NCBI GenBank assembly: GCA_019454145.1
Contig: CP075366.1
Location: 1,095,564-1,159,563, forward strand
Origin: Fimbriimonadaceae bacterium
Lineage (GTDB): Bacteria; Armatimonadota; Fimbriimonadia; Fimbriimonadales; Fimbriimonadaceae
Direction of reading: 5' to 3'
DNA length: 64,000 nucleotides
Shown here: in pieces, positions 31,903-40,881 of the stretch
Numbering within the stretch: the stretch's first letter is position 1
Layout of the letters: each line of letters starts with the position of its first letter
Translations under genes and position numbers: made by a program
Notes under the pieces: model-generated
The model's database searches: none
What the model was told of the DNA's origin: nothing
What the model saw: only the letters and a program-made list of their open reading frames with translations

Positions 31903-32604
31903 TCACAGAATTCCATCGGGAGGTGTAAGAGTGATTTCGTCCACGACTCTATCTGCGGGCAAAGCGATCACATCCGCTATCGTTTGCGCGACGGAAACAG
32001 CGGAAAGCATTTTTTCGGTGGGTGGGCTAAACCCTTGGCTATCCCAAAGAGGTGTGTTCACCGCTCCAGGGAGGATATTAGTAAGCCGAATCCCGGAACG
32101 GCGATATTCTTCACGCAAAGAGTTTCCGAACTGGAGAATCCCTGCCTTTGTCGCGGAATACACTGCGGCTCCACCAAAAACGTGCTTTGCCGCAATGCTG
32201 AGCACGTTGATGATCAACCCCGATTTGTGATCCAACATTGCTGGCAGAACCGCATGCGTGAGCTTCATGGTGCCGACCAAATTGGTTTCAATCTGTGCCG
32301 CATGGTCATCCCATCGGGTTTCGGCATAATCGCCAAACTGCGCCATGCCTGCGTTATTAATCAAGACTGGTTCGCCGCCCGTTCGTATGAATTCTTTAAC
32401 TTTGGGGTTCGCCGCAACATCGCATACGTCGCCAACGATAAACCGCACAGACGCCGCACCGTTCGATTCGCACTGAACCGCAAGTTCGCGGAGGAGGTGG
32501 TCACGTCGAGCTGTGAGAATTAAGTGATGGCCCTGCTTGGCAAGGATCAATGCAAGTTCAGCCCCGATTCCACTACTGGCACCGGAGATCAGAACTGTTT
32601 TCAA
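31903..32604 (-). CDS. Short-chain dehydrogenase/reductase, possible sepiapterin reductase
   Basis: A 233-residue classical SDR. It has the NAD(P) motif SGASSGIG (residues 7-14), an arginine pair TARRD favouring NADPH, INNAGMA, and the catalytic Ser-Tyr-Lys in VLSIAAKHVFGGAAVYSATK. It overlaps the tandem PTPS-like gene by four bases. Sepiapterin reductases are SDRs, so coupling with a PTPS suggests the last step of tetrahydrobiopterin synthesis; the sequence alone would only say SDR. Signature residues of sepiapterin reductase cannot be judged by eye. Confidence 0.8.
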   Translation of the reverse strand: MKTVLISGASSGIGAELALILAKQGHHLILTARRDHLLRELAVQCESNGAASVRFIVGDVCDVAANPKVKEFIRTGGEPVLINNAGMAQFGDYAETRWDDHAAQIETNLVGTMKLTHAVLPAMLDHKSGLIINVLSIAAKHVFGGAAVYSATKAGILQFGNSLREEYRRSGIRLTNILPGAVNTPLWDSQGFSPPTEKMLSAVSVAQTIADVIALPADRVVDEITLTPPDGIL

Positions 32605-33419
32605 CGAGAAACCTCAAACATATTCCGAGCCGTTTCATAAAGCCGAATTCGTTCTAACTGCCCCGGTACAGCTTCTTTTAGCCGATCAAAAATTGTTAAC
32701 CCCACCACTTCGCTTGTTGTGTTTTTCCCGCTAAAATCGGGAATATCCATATCCAAATTCTTATGATCGTATCGATCAACGACTTCACGATTCACAACCT
32801 CATCCAGCTTACCGAGGTCTACCATCATTCCCGATGGCTCGGCGATTTCCCCACTCACCGTGACTTCCAAAACATAGTTGTGACCATGCCCGTTAGGGTT
32901 GTTGCATTTGCCAAACAGCCGCACATTTTCTTCGTGCCCCAGTTCAGGAACATCTAACCGGTGCGAGGCGGCAAATTCATAACTGCGAGTGATGGTGATC
33001 ATGTCGTTTTCTAATTTCCACTCACCGTATAGGAGTGGTGTTTCTTCTAGTTTCAGGGCTGTGAGTTCGACTTCGCCCGGCAGGTCGCGGAGCGTATCCC
33101 GGAAATGTCGAAGCAGATTCTCAAGCGATGGAGATTGGTGGGCAAATTCAGGAATCTCATCGTTGATACTTTTTTGGTCAAACCGGGCGACAACTCTCTC
33201 CTTTAAGATGTCATCAATCCACTTAATGTTAACAACCATTCCGTCAGATTCATTGACCTGTCCCTTCGCCGAAACCCAAAGCACATAGTTATGACCGTGG
33301 TTGTATTTGGAAGCCCATTCCCCGAATACTTCCCGATTTGCGGCTTCGTTAAGCAAGGGTAGCCAATAACGGTGCCCGCTACTGAAACTGACTTTTCGGG
33401 AGAGGGTGACTTGCGGCAT
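32601..33419 (-). CDS. Tandem-domain 6-pyruvoyl-tetrahydropterin synthase-like protein
   Basis: A 272-residue fusion of two PTPS/QueD folds (about 1-135 and 140-272), twice the usual length. Domain 2 has the full PTPS set: zinc His153, His178 and His180 in GKCNNPNGHGHNY with catalytic Cys172, Asp218-His219 in YDHKNLD, and Glu262 in LYET. Domain 1 keeps the zinc histidines (SSGH, HGHNY) and LEET but has Trp35 at the Cys position and Asp81-Gln82 for Asp-His, so it looks catalytically dead. The FGKCNNPNGHGHNY and DHKNLD wording is closer to animal-type PTPS than to typical QueD. It is coupled to an SDR. Confidence 0.88.
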   Translation of the reverse strand: MPQVTLSRKVSFSSGHRYWLPLLNEAANREVFGEWASKYNHGHNYVLWVSAKGQVNESDGMVVNIKWIDDILKERVVARFDQKSINDEIPEFAHQSPSLENLLRHFRDTLRDLPGEVELTALKLEETPLLYGEWKLENDMITITRSYEFAASHRLDVPELGHEENVRLFGKCNNPNGHGHNYVLEVTVSGEIAEPSGMMVDLGKLDEVVNREVVDRYDHKNLDMDIPDFSGKNTTSEVVGLTIFDRLKEAVPGQLERIRLYETARNMFEVSR

Positions 33420-33423
33420 CGAA

Positions 33424-34296
33424 CTACTTCTCTCTACGATACGCTAATCCCAAACTCTGAGGGGTCTGTGTCCCTTTGCCTACCGCAACCAAAACAATTA
33501 GTGCGACTACATAGGGCAATGCCATGAAGAACTGAATTGGGATTGCCGACCGCCCTTGAAGTGCCACTTGGAGCCAATCTAGGATTCCGATAAGGAAACT
33601 CGCCGCCAGCACCCACATGGGCTTCCAGCGCCCAAATGTGACGAGCGCAATAGCAATAAATCCTCGCCCAGCGGTCATATTGGGAGCAAAACTGCTGGCG
33701 GTCCCAAGCGTGAGATAAGCCCCGGCTAGTCCGGCGAAAACTCCTCCAATGAGCAATGCAATCATTCTTAACCGAATCACAGAGAACCCAGCTGATTCGA
33801 CGGCAGGTGGATATTCTCCGGCTCCACGGAGTGCAAGACCAAACTGAGTTCGGAACAATAACCAATGTACGCCCCAAGCGAGAATCGGCAAGGAGAGTAA
33901 GAGGACATCGATGCCAAGCGGGAGTTTAGGAATCCCGGCGACGCCGCTGAATTTTTGCCCACTGGCAACGCCCGCATCAAAAAGCGTACTCGTCAATCCA
34001 AGCCCGATCAGGTTCACTGCCGTACCTGCGACCACTTGATCGCTCGCCAGCACAACCGTAAAGAACCCTTGGATTAAGTTCAGAATTGCACCGATCAGGA
34101 CAGCCGCAAGCAAACCAATCATCCACGATCCAGTTACCGCGCTTGCTACCACCGCCGCATAACAAGCGACAAGAATGGTTCCTTCTAGGCCGATATTGAG
34201 CACACCGGCTTTTTGCCCGATTGTTTCACCTAGAGCGGCAAACGCAACTGGCGCCGTGAACTGAGCGATCAGGAAAAACCAAACAACTGCTTCCAT
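33424..34296 (-). CDS. BMP-type nucleoside ABC transporter permease
   Basis: A 290-residue permease with about eight membrane helices and the RbsC/BPD_transp_2 pattern (LGETIGQKAGVLNIGLEGTI at the start, EYPPAVESAGFSVIRLRMIA loop near 165). It matches the YufQ/NupQ class of the nucleoside uptake systems that use BmpA binding proteins. It overlaps the other permease by one base in an operon of binding protein, ATPase and two permeases. Confidence 0.92.
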   Translation of the reverse strand: MEAVVWFFLIAQFTAPVAFAALGETIGQKAGVLNIGLEGTILVACYAAVVASAVTGSWMIGLLAAVLIGAILNLIQGFFTVVLASDQVVAGTAVNLIGLGLTSTLFDAGVASGQKFSGVAGIPKLPLGIDVLLLSLPILAWGVHWLLFRTQFGLALRGAGEYPPAVESAGFSVIRLRMIALLIGGVFAGLAGAYLTLGTASSFAPNMTAGRGFIAIALVTFGRWKPMWVLAASFLIGILDWLQVALQGRSAIPIQFFMALPYVVALIVLVAVGKGTQTPQSLGLAYRREK

Positions 34297-35315
34297 TAGT
34301 CGAACCTCCGCTGAGTTTTTCTATTGAGTGCCCACAGAATGGCAATATAGGCTAAAACCGCGAACCCCTGCACCGCCGGAACAACGCTATTGCCAATCGG
34401 AGTTGAACGTTTGAGAACCTCCGATCCAGCAAACAAAGCACCAAAGTAAGTGGCACTTCCCAGTGTTCCAATTGGGGTCAGGCCGCCCAACAACGCCACG
34501 GGAATCGCGATGAATCCCCAGTTTTGCGAATATCCATCCGCCAGCCTTCCTGTAAGGCCAACATAGTCCACCGAACCGGCCAATCCACACAATCCGCCGC
34601 TGATTGCCATAGCCCGGATTTGGATAGCTCCAACTGGAAGTTTGTTAGCCCTAGCCGCATCAGGAGAATCGCCCACAACCCTCAAATGAAACCCAGGAAT
34701 TGTATAGCGCAGAAAAACCCAAATGAGAACGGTTGCGATCAATGCGATAAAGACTCCGCTGTGCAAGTCAGTGCCGGAATCAAACCGCATGAGCATCACT
34801 TCATTCGGCAAAGTATCCGTCACGAAGGTTTGTTTTTTTGATTCCTGAAGTGGGCCACGGAGTGTCCACTCGAGAGTTAGCAAAGCAAGGAAGTTCAATA
34901 AGATTGTGGAGATCACCACTTGAACTCCACGCTTCACATAGAGCCATCCCGCCAGTGCCCCGAACAGCGCACCGCAAATAATTCCGCTGATCAAGATAAA
35001 TATTGAAAGCACGCTCGGCATGAACGAGGACAGGAATTTCGCGCAAAATGCTCCGCCAATTCCGCCTAAAACGTACTGGCCCTCGCCTCCGATGTTGTAC
35101 ATTCCCGCCCGCCATGCGACAACGATTCCAAGACCAGCGAGGCAAAGCGGGGTGGCGCGCACCAGAGTTCGGGCAATCGCGACTTTATCGCTAAACGCTC
35201 CCTTCCACATGATGGCAAGGCTTGCGGGAACATCTAATCCAAAGGCGGCAAAAGTCAGCGCGAGCACTAACACCATTCCCAGCGCGAGCAGAACAAAACG
35301 ACCAACGGCTTTCAA
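34296..35315 (-). CDS. BMP-type nucleoside ABC transporter permease
   Basis: A 339-residue permease with eight to ten membrane helices and the YufP/NupP hallmark ARTLVRATPLCLAGLGIVVAWRAGMYNIGGEGQ, continued by LPVGAIQIRAMAISGGLCGLAG. It pairs with the permease downstream to form the channel. It overlaps the ATPase gene by four bases. Confidence 0.92.
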   Translation of the reverse strand: MKAVGRFVLLALGMVLVLALTFAAFGLDVPASLAIMWKGAFSDKVAIARTLVRATPLCLAGLGIVVAWRAGMYNIGGEGQYVLGGIGGAFCAKFLSSFMPSVLSIFILISGIICGALFGALAGWLYVKRGVQVVISTILLNFLALLTLEWTLRGPLQESKKQTFVTDTLPNEVMLMRFDSGTDLHSGVFIALIATVLIWVFLRYTIPGFHLRVVGDSPDAARANKLPVGAIQIRAMAISGGLCGLAGSVDYVGLTGRLADGYSQNWGFIAIPVALLGGLTPIGTLGSATYFGALFAGSEVLKRSTPIGNSVVPAVQGFAVLAYIAILWALNRKTQRRFD

Positions 35316-36745
35316 GCGTTTGCCACCAAGAACTGGTCGTTGATACCGCCCGATTGGAGATATTTAGTTTCATCCGCTAACGCTGAAAGTTCGTCGAGGT
35401 CAGTCGAAATCAGGAGCACAGCGGCCCCTCGCTCAGCCGCTTCCCGCAATCGGCGGTGAACATAGTCTGTTGCCCGGATATCCAGCCCGCGAGTCGGATT
35501 CACAGCAATGATGAGATCCGGGTTCTGAGCCAAGTTGCGAGCCACGACGATTTTTTGTTGATTTCCTCCGCTCAAGCTTTTTGCCGTATCAGTTTCTTTG
35601 CCGACTTTGATTTCGTATTCGGCGATCATACGCTGAGCGTAATCCCTAACTAAAGCCGGACGAATGAATAGCCCCCACTTACATTCACTCGGAACCCCGC
35701 TCAACATCAGATTTTCTGCTACCGATAAGCCGAGCGCAAGTCCATCGGTTTGGCGGTCTTGCGGAATATACGCAACGTTGTCAGGCAATGTGAGCACGCC
35801 GTCATAATCTCTCACTCCGGCTAATGCCTCGGCTAACTCAATTTGCCCATTGCCATCAACCCCGCCTAACCCGAAAATCTGTCCAGCCAAGATTTCAAAG
35901 TCGACCGAATCAATAACTTTAACTCCGCGATCATCGTTAACAGACAACTTTTCCGCTTTCACCAAAACTTCGCCAAAGCTACGTTCACCATCTTTAGCGA
36001 ATTCGGGGACATCTCCCACCATCCATTCAGCAAGTTGGACTTCGTTCGTGTCGCCAATCAAGGAAGTCGCGATGAGTTCGCCTTTTCGCAAAACCGTCAC
36101 ACGGTCGGCGACCGCCATGATTTCGCTCAGCTTATGGGCGATTAAGATCACTGCAATCCCTTGGTGGCGAAGTTTTCTGAGCACTCCAAATAAATCTCTG
36201 ATTTCGTCTGGGCTGAGCACCGCCGTCGGTTCGTCCAAAATCAACACCCGAGAATCACCCGCCAAAGCCTTGAGGATTTCAATTCGTTGCTGTGCACCCA
36301 CCGGGAGCTCCAAAACTATCTTTTGAAGATCAACATTCCAGCCAAGTTCGGTCCCTTTCCCCGTCGCCAATTTCGAGAGCTCCGCGAGCGAAAGAGGTGT
36401 CAAGTTGCCCGTTATTTCGCCCAACGCTAGGTTTTCCGAAACCAAAAACTGAGGCACCAGCATGAAATGCTGGTGAACCATCTTCACGCCAAGCTGACGG
36501 ATTTCAATCGGGCGACCAGTTGGAAGTGGAGAGCCGTCGAACAAAATATCCCCCTGATCTGGCGAAACAAATCCAGAAAGTATCCCCATCAAGGTTGATT
36601 TCCCAGCCCCATTCTCACCTAATACGGCATGGATTTCACCCGATAAGAAATCAACTGAAACATTATCTAGTGCGCGAACGGCCCCGTAAGATTTTGAAAC
36701 CGCCCGAACCTGAATGAGGGCTTCAGTTCGTGGTTCGGGCGGCAT
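35312..36745 (-). CDS. Nucleoside ABC transporter, double ATP-binding protein
   Basis: A 477-residue protein with two nucleotide-binding domains. The first carries GENGAGKSTLMGIL (about 39-52) and LDEPTAVLSP; the second has a reduced Walker A (GGVDGNGQ) and the signature LSGGNQQK. This is the usual RbsA/YufO/MglA architecture, in which the second site is degenerate. It drives nucleoside uptake. Genes upstream and downstream encode the binding protein and two permeases. Confidence 0.93.
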   Translation of the reverse strand: MPPEPRTEALIQVRAVSKSYGAVRALDNVSVDFLSGEIHAVLGENGAGKSTLMGILSGFVSPDQGDILFDGSPLPTGRPIEIRQLGVKMVHQHFMLVPQFLVSENLALGEITGNLTPLSLAELSKLATGKGTELGWNVDLQKIVLELPVGAQQRIEILKALAGDSRVLILDEPTAVLSPDEIRDLFGVLRKLRHQGIAVILIAHKLSEIMAVADRVTVLRKGELIATSLIGDTNEVQLAEWMVGDVPEFAKDGERSFGEVLVKAEKLSVNDDRGVKVIDSVDFEILAGQIFGLGGVDGNGQIELAEALAGVRDYDGVLTLPDNVAYIPQDRQTDGLALGLSVAENLMLSGVPSECKWGLFIRPALVRDYAQRMIAEYEIKVGKETDTAKSLSGGNQQKIVVARNLAQNPDLIIAVNPTRGLDIRATDYVHRRLREAAERGAAVLLISTDLDELSALADETKYLQSGGINDQFLVANA

Positions 36746-36754
36746 AAATGATTC

Positions 36755-37765
36755 TCAGAATTCGTCTTTTGGAATTGTCAGCTCACCTGCGATGATTGCC
36801 GCTTGGAGCTTGGTGATTTCTTCACGTACTTCGGATTGAATCTCCGAAGCAAGTAAAGGATTCAGCACGAAATCCACGGCGCCTTCTTGCATTCCTACGA
36901 GCTGAATTTCTCCATGGTACTTTCCTTCTTTCACTAATGTGGCAAGGGCGACAAACGGCTTTTCGGCAAGGATCACTGCGCTAGCTATACATTGCGGGCT
37001 GAGTTTGTTTTGGTCTTCATTTGCGCCAAACGCCCAAACATTTTTTTCTTCGCAGGCACTGAAGAACCCGGTAACCGCCGCATTGGTTTGATGGATCAAG
37101 TAGTCAGCTCCTTCTGCGATCGCTTGTAGAGTTGCCTGCTTTGCCTTGGCAACGTCGTCATTACTGCCGGTGAATTTTTCTATCACTTCAATTGATGGAT
37201 TCGCTGCTTTTGCTCCCGCCGCAAATGCTTTGAATGTTGAACGGATTGATGGAACATCTGGCCCGCCGATCATGCCGACTTTTCCAGTTTTGCTTTGCTT
37301 TCCAGCAATGAACCCAGCTAAGTAAAAGCCTTGCTCAAGGTAGAAGCGGAATGCACCTGAGTTTGCGGTTGTTTCTCCCCCACTACTACTTACAAAAACC
37401 GTGTTTGGGAACTCTTTAGCAATCTCCGCTGCTGGCCCGTTGTATTCAAAGCCATGACCGATCACGAGTTGGTAGCCATCTTGGGCAAAGCTGCGCATCG
37501 CATCTTTGATTGCGGCATCTTTGGTGGTTTGCTGACTGACTTCTGCACCCAGGTCTTTTTCGATTGCGAGCAATCCTCTATTTGCGAGTGCACTCCAGCC
37601 ACTATCGTTTACGTTTCCAGGAGTGAGCAGGGCAACCTTTAGTTTGCCTTCTACGGGTTTGCCAACGGGAAGATCTTTTACCGAAACGGCTGTACCTTTA
37701 TCTCCGCCCGAACAACCAACAATTACAAGCAGAATCGCGAACAGTGCAATGATCCAACGAGACAT
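36755..37765 (-). CDS. BMP-family substrate-binding lipoprotein of the nucleoside ABC transporter
   Basis: A 336-residue lipoprotein with lipobox IVGC (Cys18) and the BMP/PnrA family blocks VALLTPGNVNDSGWSALANRGL, VFVSSSGGE, AGFIAGKQSKTGKVGMIGG and IHQTNAAVTGFF. It captures purine or other nucleosides outside the inner membrane. The first gene of the four-gene operon. Its ATG directly follows a GTGCGTA/TACGCAC inverted repeat that overlaps a -10-like TAAAAT, so repression by a dimeric regulator at a leaderless promoter is plausible. Confidence 0.92.
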   Translation of the reverse strand: MSRWIIALFAILLVIVGCSGGDKGTAVSVKDLPVGKPVEGKLKVALLTPGNVNDSGWSALANRGLLAIEKDLGAEVSQQTTKDAAIKDAMRSFAQDGYQLVIGHGFEYNGPAAEIAKEFPNTVFVSSSGGETTANSGAFRFYLEQGFYLAGFIAGKQSKTGKVGMIGGPDVPSIRSTFKAFAAGAKAANPSIEVIEKFTGSNDDVAKAKQATLQAIAEGADYLIHQTNAAVTGFFSACEEKNVWAFGANEDQNKLSPQCIASAVILAEKPFVALATLVKEGKYHGEIQLVGMQEGAVDFVLNPLLASEIQSEVREEITKLQAAIIAGELTIPKDEF

Positions 37766-37782
37766 GTGCGTATTTTACGCAC
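37766..37782 (-). promoter_or_regulatory. Inverted repeat overlapping a TAAAAT -10 box at the BMP operon start
   Basis: Arms GTGCGTA/TACGCAC with a TTT spacer end at the base before the ATG. TAAAAT (37772-37777) lies six bases before the ATG. A bound regulator would block a leaderless promoter. Confidence 0.45.
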
Positions 37783-37804
37783 GTTTGAACAATCAATAGC
37801 AAAA

Positions 37805-38683
37805 TTAGGCATCAACCGATACTAAGTCGATGAACGTCACTTCCGGTCGGGCGCAAAATCGGGCATGAACACCCCATCTCGCTAGTCCTCTCGTTACATA
37901 AACCAAGTTTTTGCGACCCTGAACCAGTCCGTGCTTGAATGTTTGTCCGTACTTGCTCGGAACTACTGGAGCCCAACCGGGCAGAGCGATCTGTCCGCCA
38001 TGCGTGTGCCCCGAAAGCTGAAGATCAACCCTGTATCCATCGGGCATATCATGTGCGACATCGGGATTATGGGATAGCAGAATGCGAGGCATCTTGGGGT
38101 CAAGTCCGCCTAGAGCCGCTTCTGCATCAATTTTGTCCTCCCACAAATCTCCAACTCCCGCCAGCGCAATTGCTTCGCCACCCCGCTCAAGTAAGACCCG
38201 CGAATTATCGATGAGTTGAAAGTGCGTGTTGTTCAGAACTTCCTTTCTGACGCCCGGGCCATCAAGCCACCAGTCGTGGTTTCCTAAAGTGGCGAAGGTT
38301 CCATCTGGGGCCGTCCAATTCTTGAAAACATCAGTTAAGTCGGGAATATAGCCAAGCGATTCGTCACATATATCTCCTGGCACGCAGAGAATGTCCGGCT
38401 TCCCTTTTTGAATTTCTGCTCCTACCCGTTGGATAAATTCTGGCTCCACCATTTCTGGCCAATGGATATCCGATGCCAAACCCATGCGATAACCATCAAA
38501 AGCTTTTGGTAGGTTCTTTATTGGAACTTTGAGATAGTTGATTTCCAGCCAGTTAGGTTCGATTAAAAAAGCATCTATGCTGACTGCGCCAAGCAGAACC
38601 CCGGCCCCCTTAAAAAAATTACGACGGGTGATTGCCCGTTTGGTCAGCGGTCGCTTGTTGCGCGGCTTCGCTGGTTCTTGCAT
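37805..38683 (-). CDS. Membrane-anchored/Tat-exported metallophosphoesterase (YkuE/YaeI-like)
   Basis: A 292-residue protein with a twin-arginine-like start TRRNFFKGAGVLLGAVSI (Arg20-Arg21). The calcineurin-type site is complete: SDIHW, PGDICDE, LGNHDWW, LSHNPD and SGHTHGGQ. Relatives include YkuE and the UDP-2,3-diacylglucosamine hydrolase-like YaeI, which act on phosphate esters of lipids at the membrane. Substrate unknown. It stands between the BMP operon and a small cysteine protein. Confidence 0.88.
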   Translation of the reverse strand: MQEPAKPRNKRPLTKRAITRRNFFKGAGVLLGAVSIDAFLIEPNWLEINYLKVPIKNLPKAFDGYRMGLASDIHWPEMVEPEFIQRVGAEIQKGKPDILCVPGDICDESLGYIPDLTDVFKNWTAPDGTFATLGNHDWWLDGPGVRKEVLNNTHFQLIDNSRVLLERGGEAIALAGVGDLWEDKIDAEAALGGLDPKMPRILLSHNPDVAHDMPDGYRVDLQLSGHTHGGQIALPGWAPVVPSKYGQTFKHGLVQGRKNLVYVTRGLARWGVHARFCARPEVTFIDLVSVDA

Positions 38684-38734
38684 ACTGCAATTAACGGCAT
38701 CATTTCAGATTTCCGTTCCTTGCTCCACCAACAG

Positions 38735-38941
38735 CTAGGCCGCTTGGTCTTCTTCATTGACGATTGATTTTGCCGCTTCTGCAGAACTGTAATCCCAGTT
38801 GTCGCAATCTAACCGGCGACAATGGATCATCCGCTGAAAAGTGCCGTTTTCCAATTCCACTTCCGCGGTGTTGGCAAATCTGCACTCCAAGCAGAGTTCC
38901 GGTTCGATCAGTCGAACCACCTTTAAGTTACGTTTGGCCAT
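38735..38941 (-). CDS. Small cysteine-rich protein
   Basis: A 68-residue protein with CLEC near residue 17 and C-x5-C near residue 41, a possible four-cysteine zinc site. GGAGG lies upstream of the ATG at 38941. No family recognised. Small zinc-ribbon-like proteins of this kind are often missed; the strong ribosome-binding site supports it. Confidence 0.6.
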   Translation of the reverse strand: MAKRNLKVVRLIEPELCLECRFANTAEVELENGTFQRMIHCRRLDCDNWDYSSAEAAKSIVNEEDQAA

Positions 38942-39027
38942 CCTATGCCTCCAGTCCCAACCTTGGGTATGAATAAATCGTCGGTACCAGTAATCTCGCT
39001 GGTCCCCGCTGAATTACCAGGTTTAAG

Positions 39028-39687
39028 ATGAAAATTGTGCCTTATCCAGAGCGGCAGAAGCGTATTCGTGAAGAACTCCGCGCGGCATGGGAAGAAGCAC
39101 GAAAAACCCCGGAAGATCCTGGACTGCGGGAAACATACACATCACTCCCCCGCGCTCCAATTCAACTCGTGGGATTACAGATGGAAAAAGTCGCTAATCA
39201 CGGTGGAATTTTGAGAATCGCCGAAGCTTATCGGTTGGAGCACGTATTGCTAGAACGTGAAGCCGACGACGTCTACGATCTTTCCGGTGAGCGAGGTTCT
39301 ACCGCGTGGCAGTCCTTCGAGTTTGGTGAGCCAGCTGACCACCTGCGCAATCTTCGAAACAAGGGCTATCAAGTCGTTGCGTTGCACCTTAGTCGAGAAT
39401 CGCAAAACATCGCTACCTTTAATTGGCAGACTCCCACCGCAATTGTTTTTGGAGAAGAAAAGTACGGCGTTCGCCCAGAAATCTTGGAGCTTTGCCACCA
39501 CACAGTAGCGATTCCGCTGTACGGAATGACGACATCCCTGAACGTTGGTCAGGCAGTAGCGATCGCCACGCAATACGCGATGCAAGCACACTTTGAAGCT
39601 CATCCGGATTTCCACCCGGCGAGGAACAATAGCAAACGAATCCTCGGAATTCCCGCAGACAATCCCGAGGAAAATTCGGCAGATTAA
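39028..39687 (+). CDS. SpoU/TrmH-family RNA 2'-O-methyltransferase
   Basis: A 219-residue SPOUT methylase with the three TrmH motifs: EKVANHGGILRIAEAYRL, FGEEKYGV and the knot IPLYGMTTSLNVGQAVAIA. It transfers a methyl group from SAM to a ribose 2'-OH, probably of tRNA (TrmH-like). The N-terminal 45 residues are basic and may bind RNA. Its end overlaps the convergent SARP-like gene by four bases. A second, distinct SpoU gene lies at 53087. Confidence 0.88.
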   Translation: MKIVPYPERQKRIREELRAAWEEARKTPEDPGLRETYTSLPRAPIQLVGLQMEKVANHGGILRIAEAYRLEHVLLEREADDVYDLSGERGSTAWQSFEFGEPADHLRNLRNKGYQVVALHLSRESQNIATFNWQTPTAIVFGEEKYGVRPEILELCHHTVAIPLYGMTTSLNVGQAVAIATQYAMQAHFEAHPDFHPARNNSKRILGIPADNPEENSAD

Positions 39688-40790
39688 ATCAGGCGATATT
39701 CAGATCGCCCCACCTTGCGCTCTAAGATCACGTTGACCTCATGCTGTTCAATTAGGCTTGCCGCACTTGGGTTCATCAAGATTTCTCCCGCTTGAATCTG
39801 GCTGTACCTTTCCGTGATCTGACCAGGAAGCTGGTCATTTGGATTGTGAACACGAGTTGAGATATAGATGCTTGAGTAAGGATCGTGAGTTCTGATCTCA
39901 GCCGCCGCGATCCTTGCCGCAATCGGATTTCGGGCCGTTATAGCAAATCCGCCATCGTGAAGCTCTAGTAATCCCGAACCACACTTTGCCGCAAGGTCTT
40001 GAATGACCGAAAAGTTGCGACTTCTCACAAGCATATAAGTAACGGTAGGTAGTTCAAAGGCTAGTGGGCGAGCCACAATATCGGCAGCGTGAATGCCTGT
40101 CATTCTCCCACTTTCCGGCTGAGGGTAATGGTTGGTGCTGTTCGCTTTTCTCCACGATTCAGACAAATCTTCTCGCTGAATCTTCTCCAAAAAGCTGATG
40201 GCTCGGTTTTTTGTCACAGGCAGAATTGGCTGAATCCGGGCAAGCTCAGCAAGGACGCGATCTACTTCCCCAGTATCTTGCTCGGCAATCCAAAGCAAAC
40301 TCTCCGTCCAGCGACTTGCCCAAAGCGACCGCATAGGCTCAAACCAAGTGTTTTGCAAGTCTCCGCATAGGTGCCCTTGGTAAAGGTTTGTTAGGTGCTC
40401 AGCTGATTCTTTCTTCTTGGAAAAGTCTGACTCACCATTAAACCGATTCCACCAGTGCTCTGCTGATCGCACATCGGTTTGAACGTCTTTATTAAGCCAC
40501 AAAGAACCATCCCCAGTTCCAAACAGCTCAGAAGCTTCATCGCCGAACTCTTTTTCCAGCACCTGCCTGAGTAAGTAAAGAGTTGCTGATAAACGATTGC
40601 CTGCTCGCGGCCCTTGAGAGCCGTACCACATCAGGCTAATCGCATCTTTCCGATTAACAGCTTGTCCCACGTTCAGAGCTAGCAGAGCCAGTAGCTCAGC
40701 AACCTTTTTTGTGGGGAATCCCGCGAAAACCTTTGAGTCGCGACGAATCGCGACTCGGCCAAATAGGCCGATTTCCATTTTACTATTCAA
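39684..40790 (-). CDS. SARP/AfsR-like transcriptional regulator with cyclase-like C-terminus
   Basis: A 368-residue protein from TTG (40790; ATG at residue 5 is an alternative). Residues about 1-95 are a winged-helix of the OmpR/SARP type (FPTKKVAELLALLALNVGQAV, then RLSATLYLLRQVL). About 100-200 resemble the BTAD helical domain (LYQGHLCGDLQNTWFE, WIAEQDTG). The last 150 residues show the outline of a class III adenylate cyclase fold (HDGGFAITA, AARIAAAEI, and an AGEILMNPSAASLI ending), but catalytic Asp residues are missing, so it is probably a degenerate sensory domain. Confidence 0.7.
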   Translation of the reverse strand: MNSKMEIGLFGRVAIRRDSKVFAGFPTKKVAELLALLALNVGQAVNRKDAISLMWYGSQGPRAGNRLSATLYLLRQVLEKEFGDEASELFGTGDGSLWLNKDVQTDVRSAEHWWNRFNGESDFSKKKESAEHLTNLYQGHLCGDLQNTWFEPMRSLWASRWTESLLWIAEQDTGEVDRVLAELARIQPILPVTKNRAISFLEKIQREDLSESWRKANSTNHYPQPESGRMTGIHAADIVARPLAFELPTVTYMLVRSRNFSVIQDLAAKCGSGLLELHDGGFAITARNPIAARIAAAEIRTHDPYSSIYISTRVHNPNDQLPGQITERYSQIQAGEILMNPSAASLIEQHEVNVILERKVGRSEYRLI

Positions 40791-40881
40791 TTGTCTCTCC
40801 CTTTATAGATGAAACCGTAGAATCATCTCACTAAAATATAACATAAACAGCAGACACAATTAATGTTTTTGCAATCAAATC

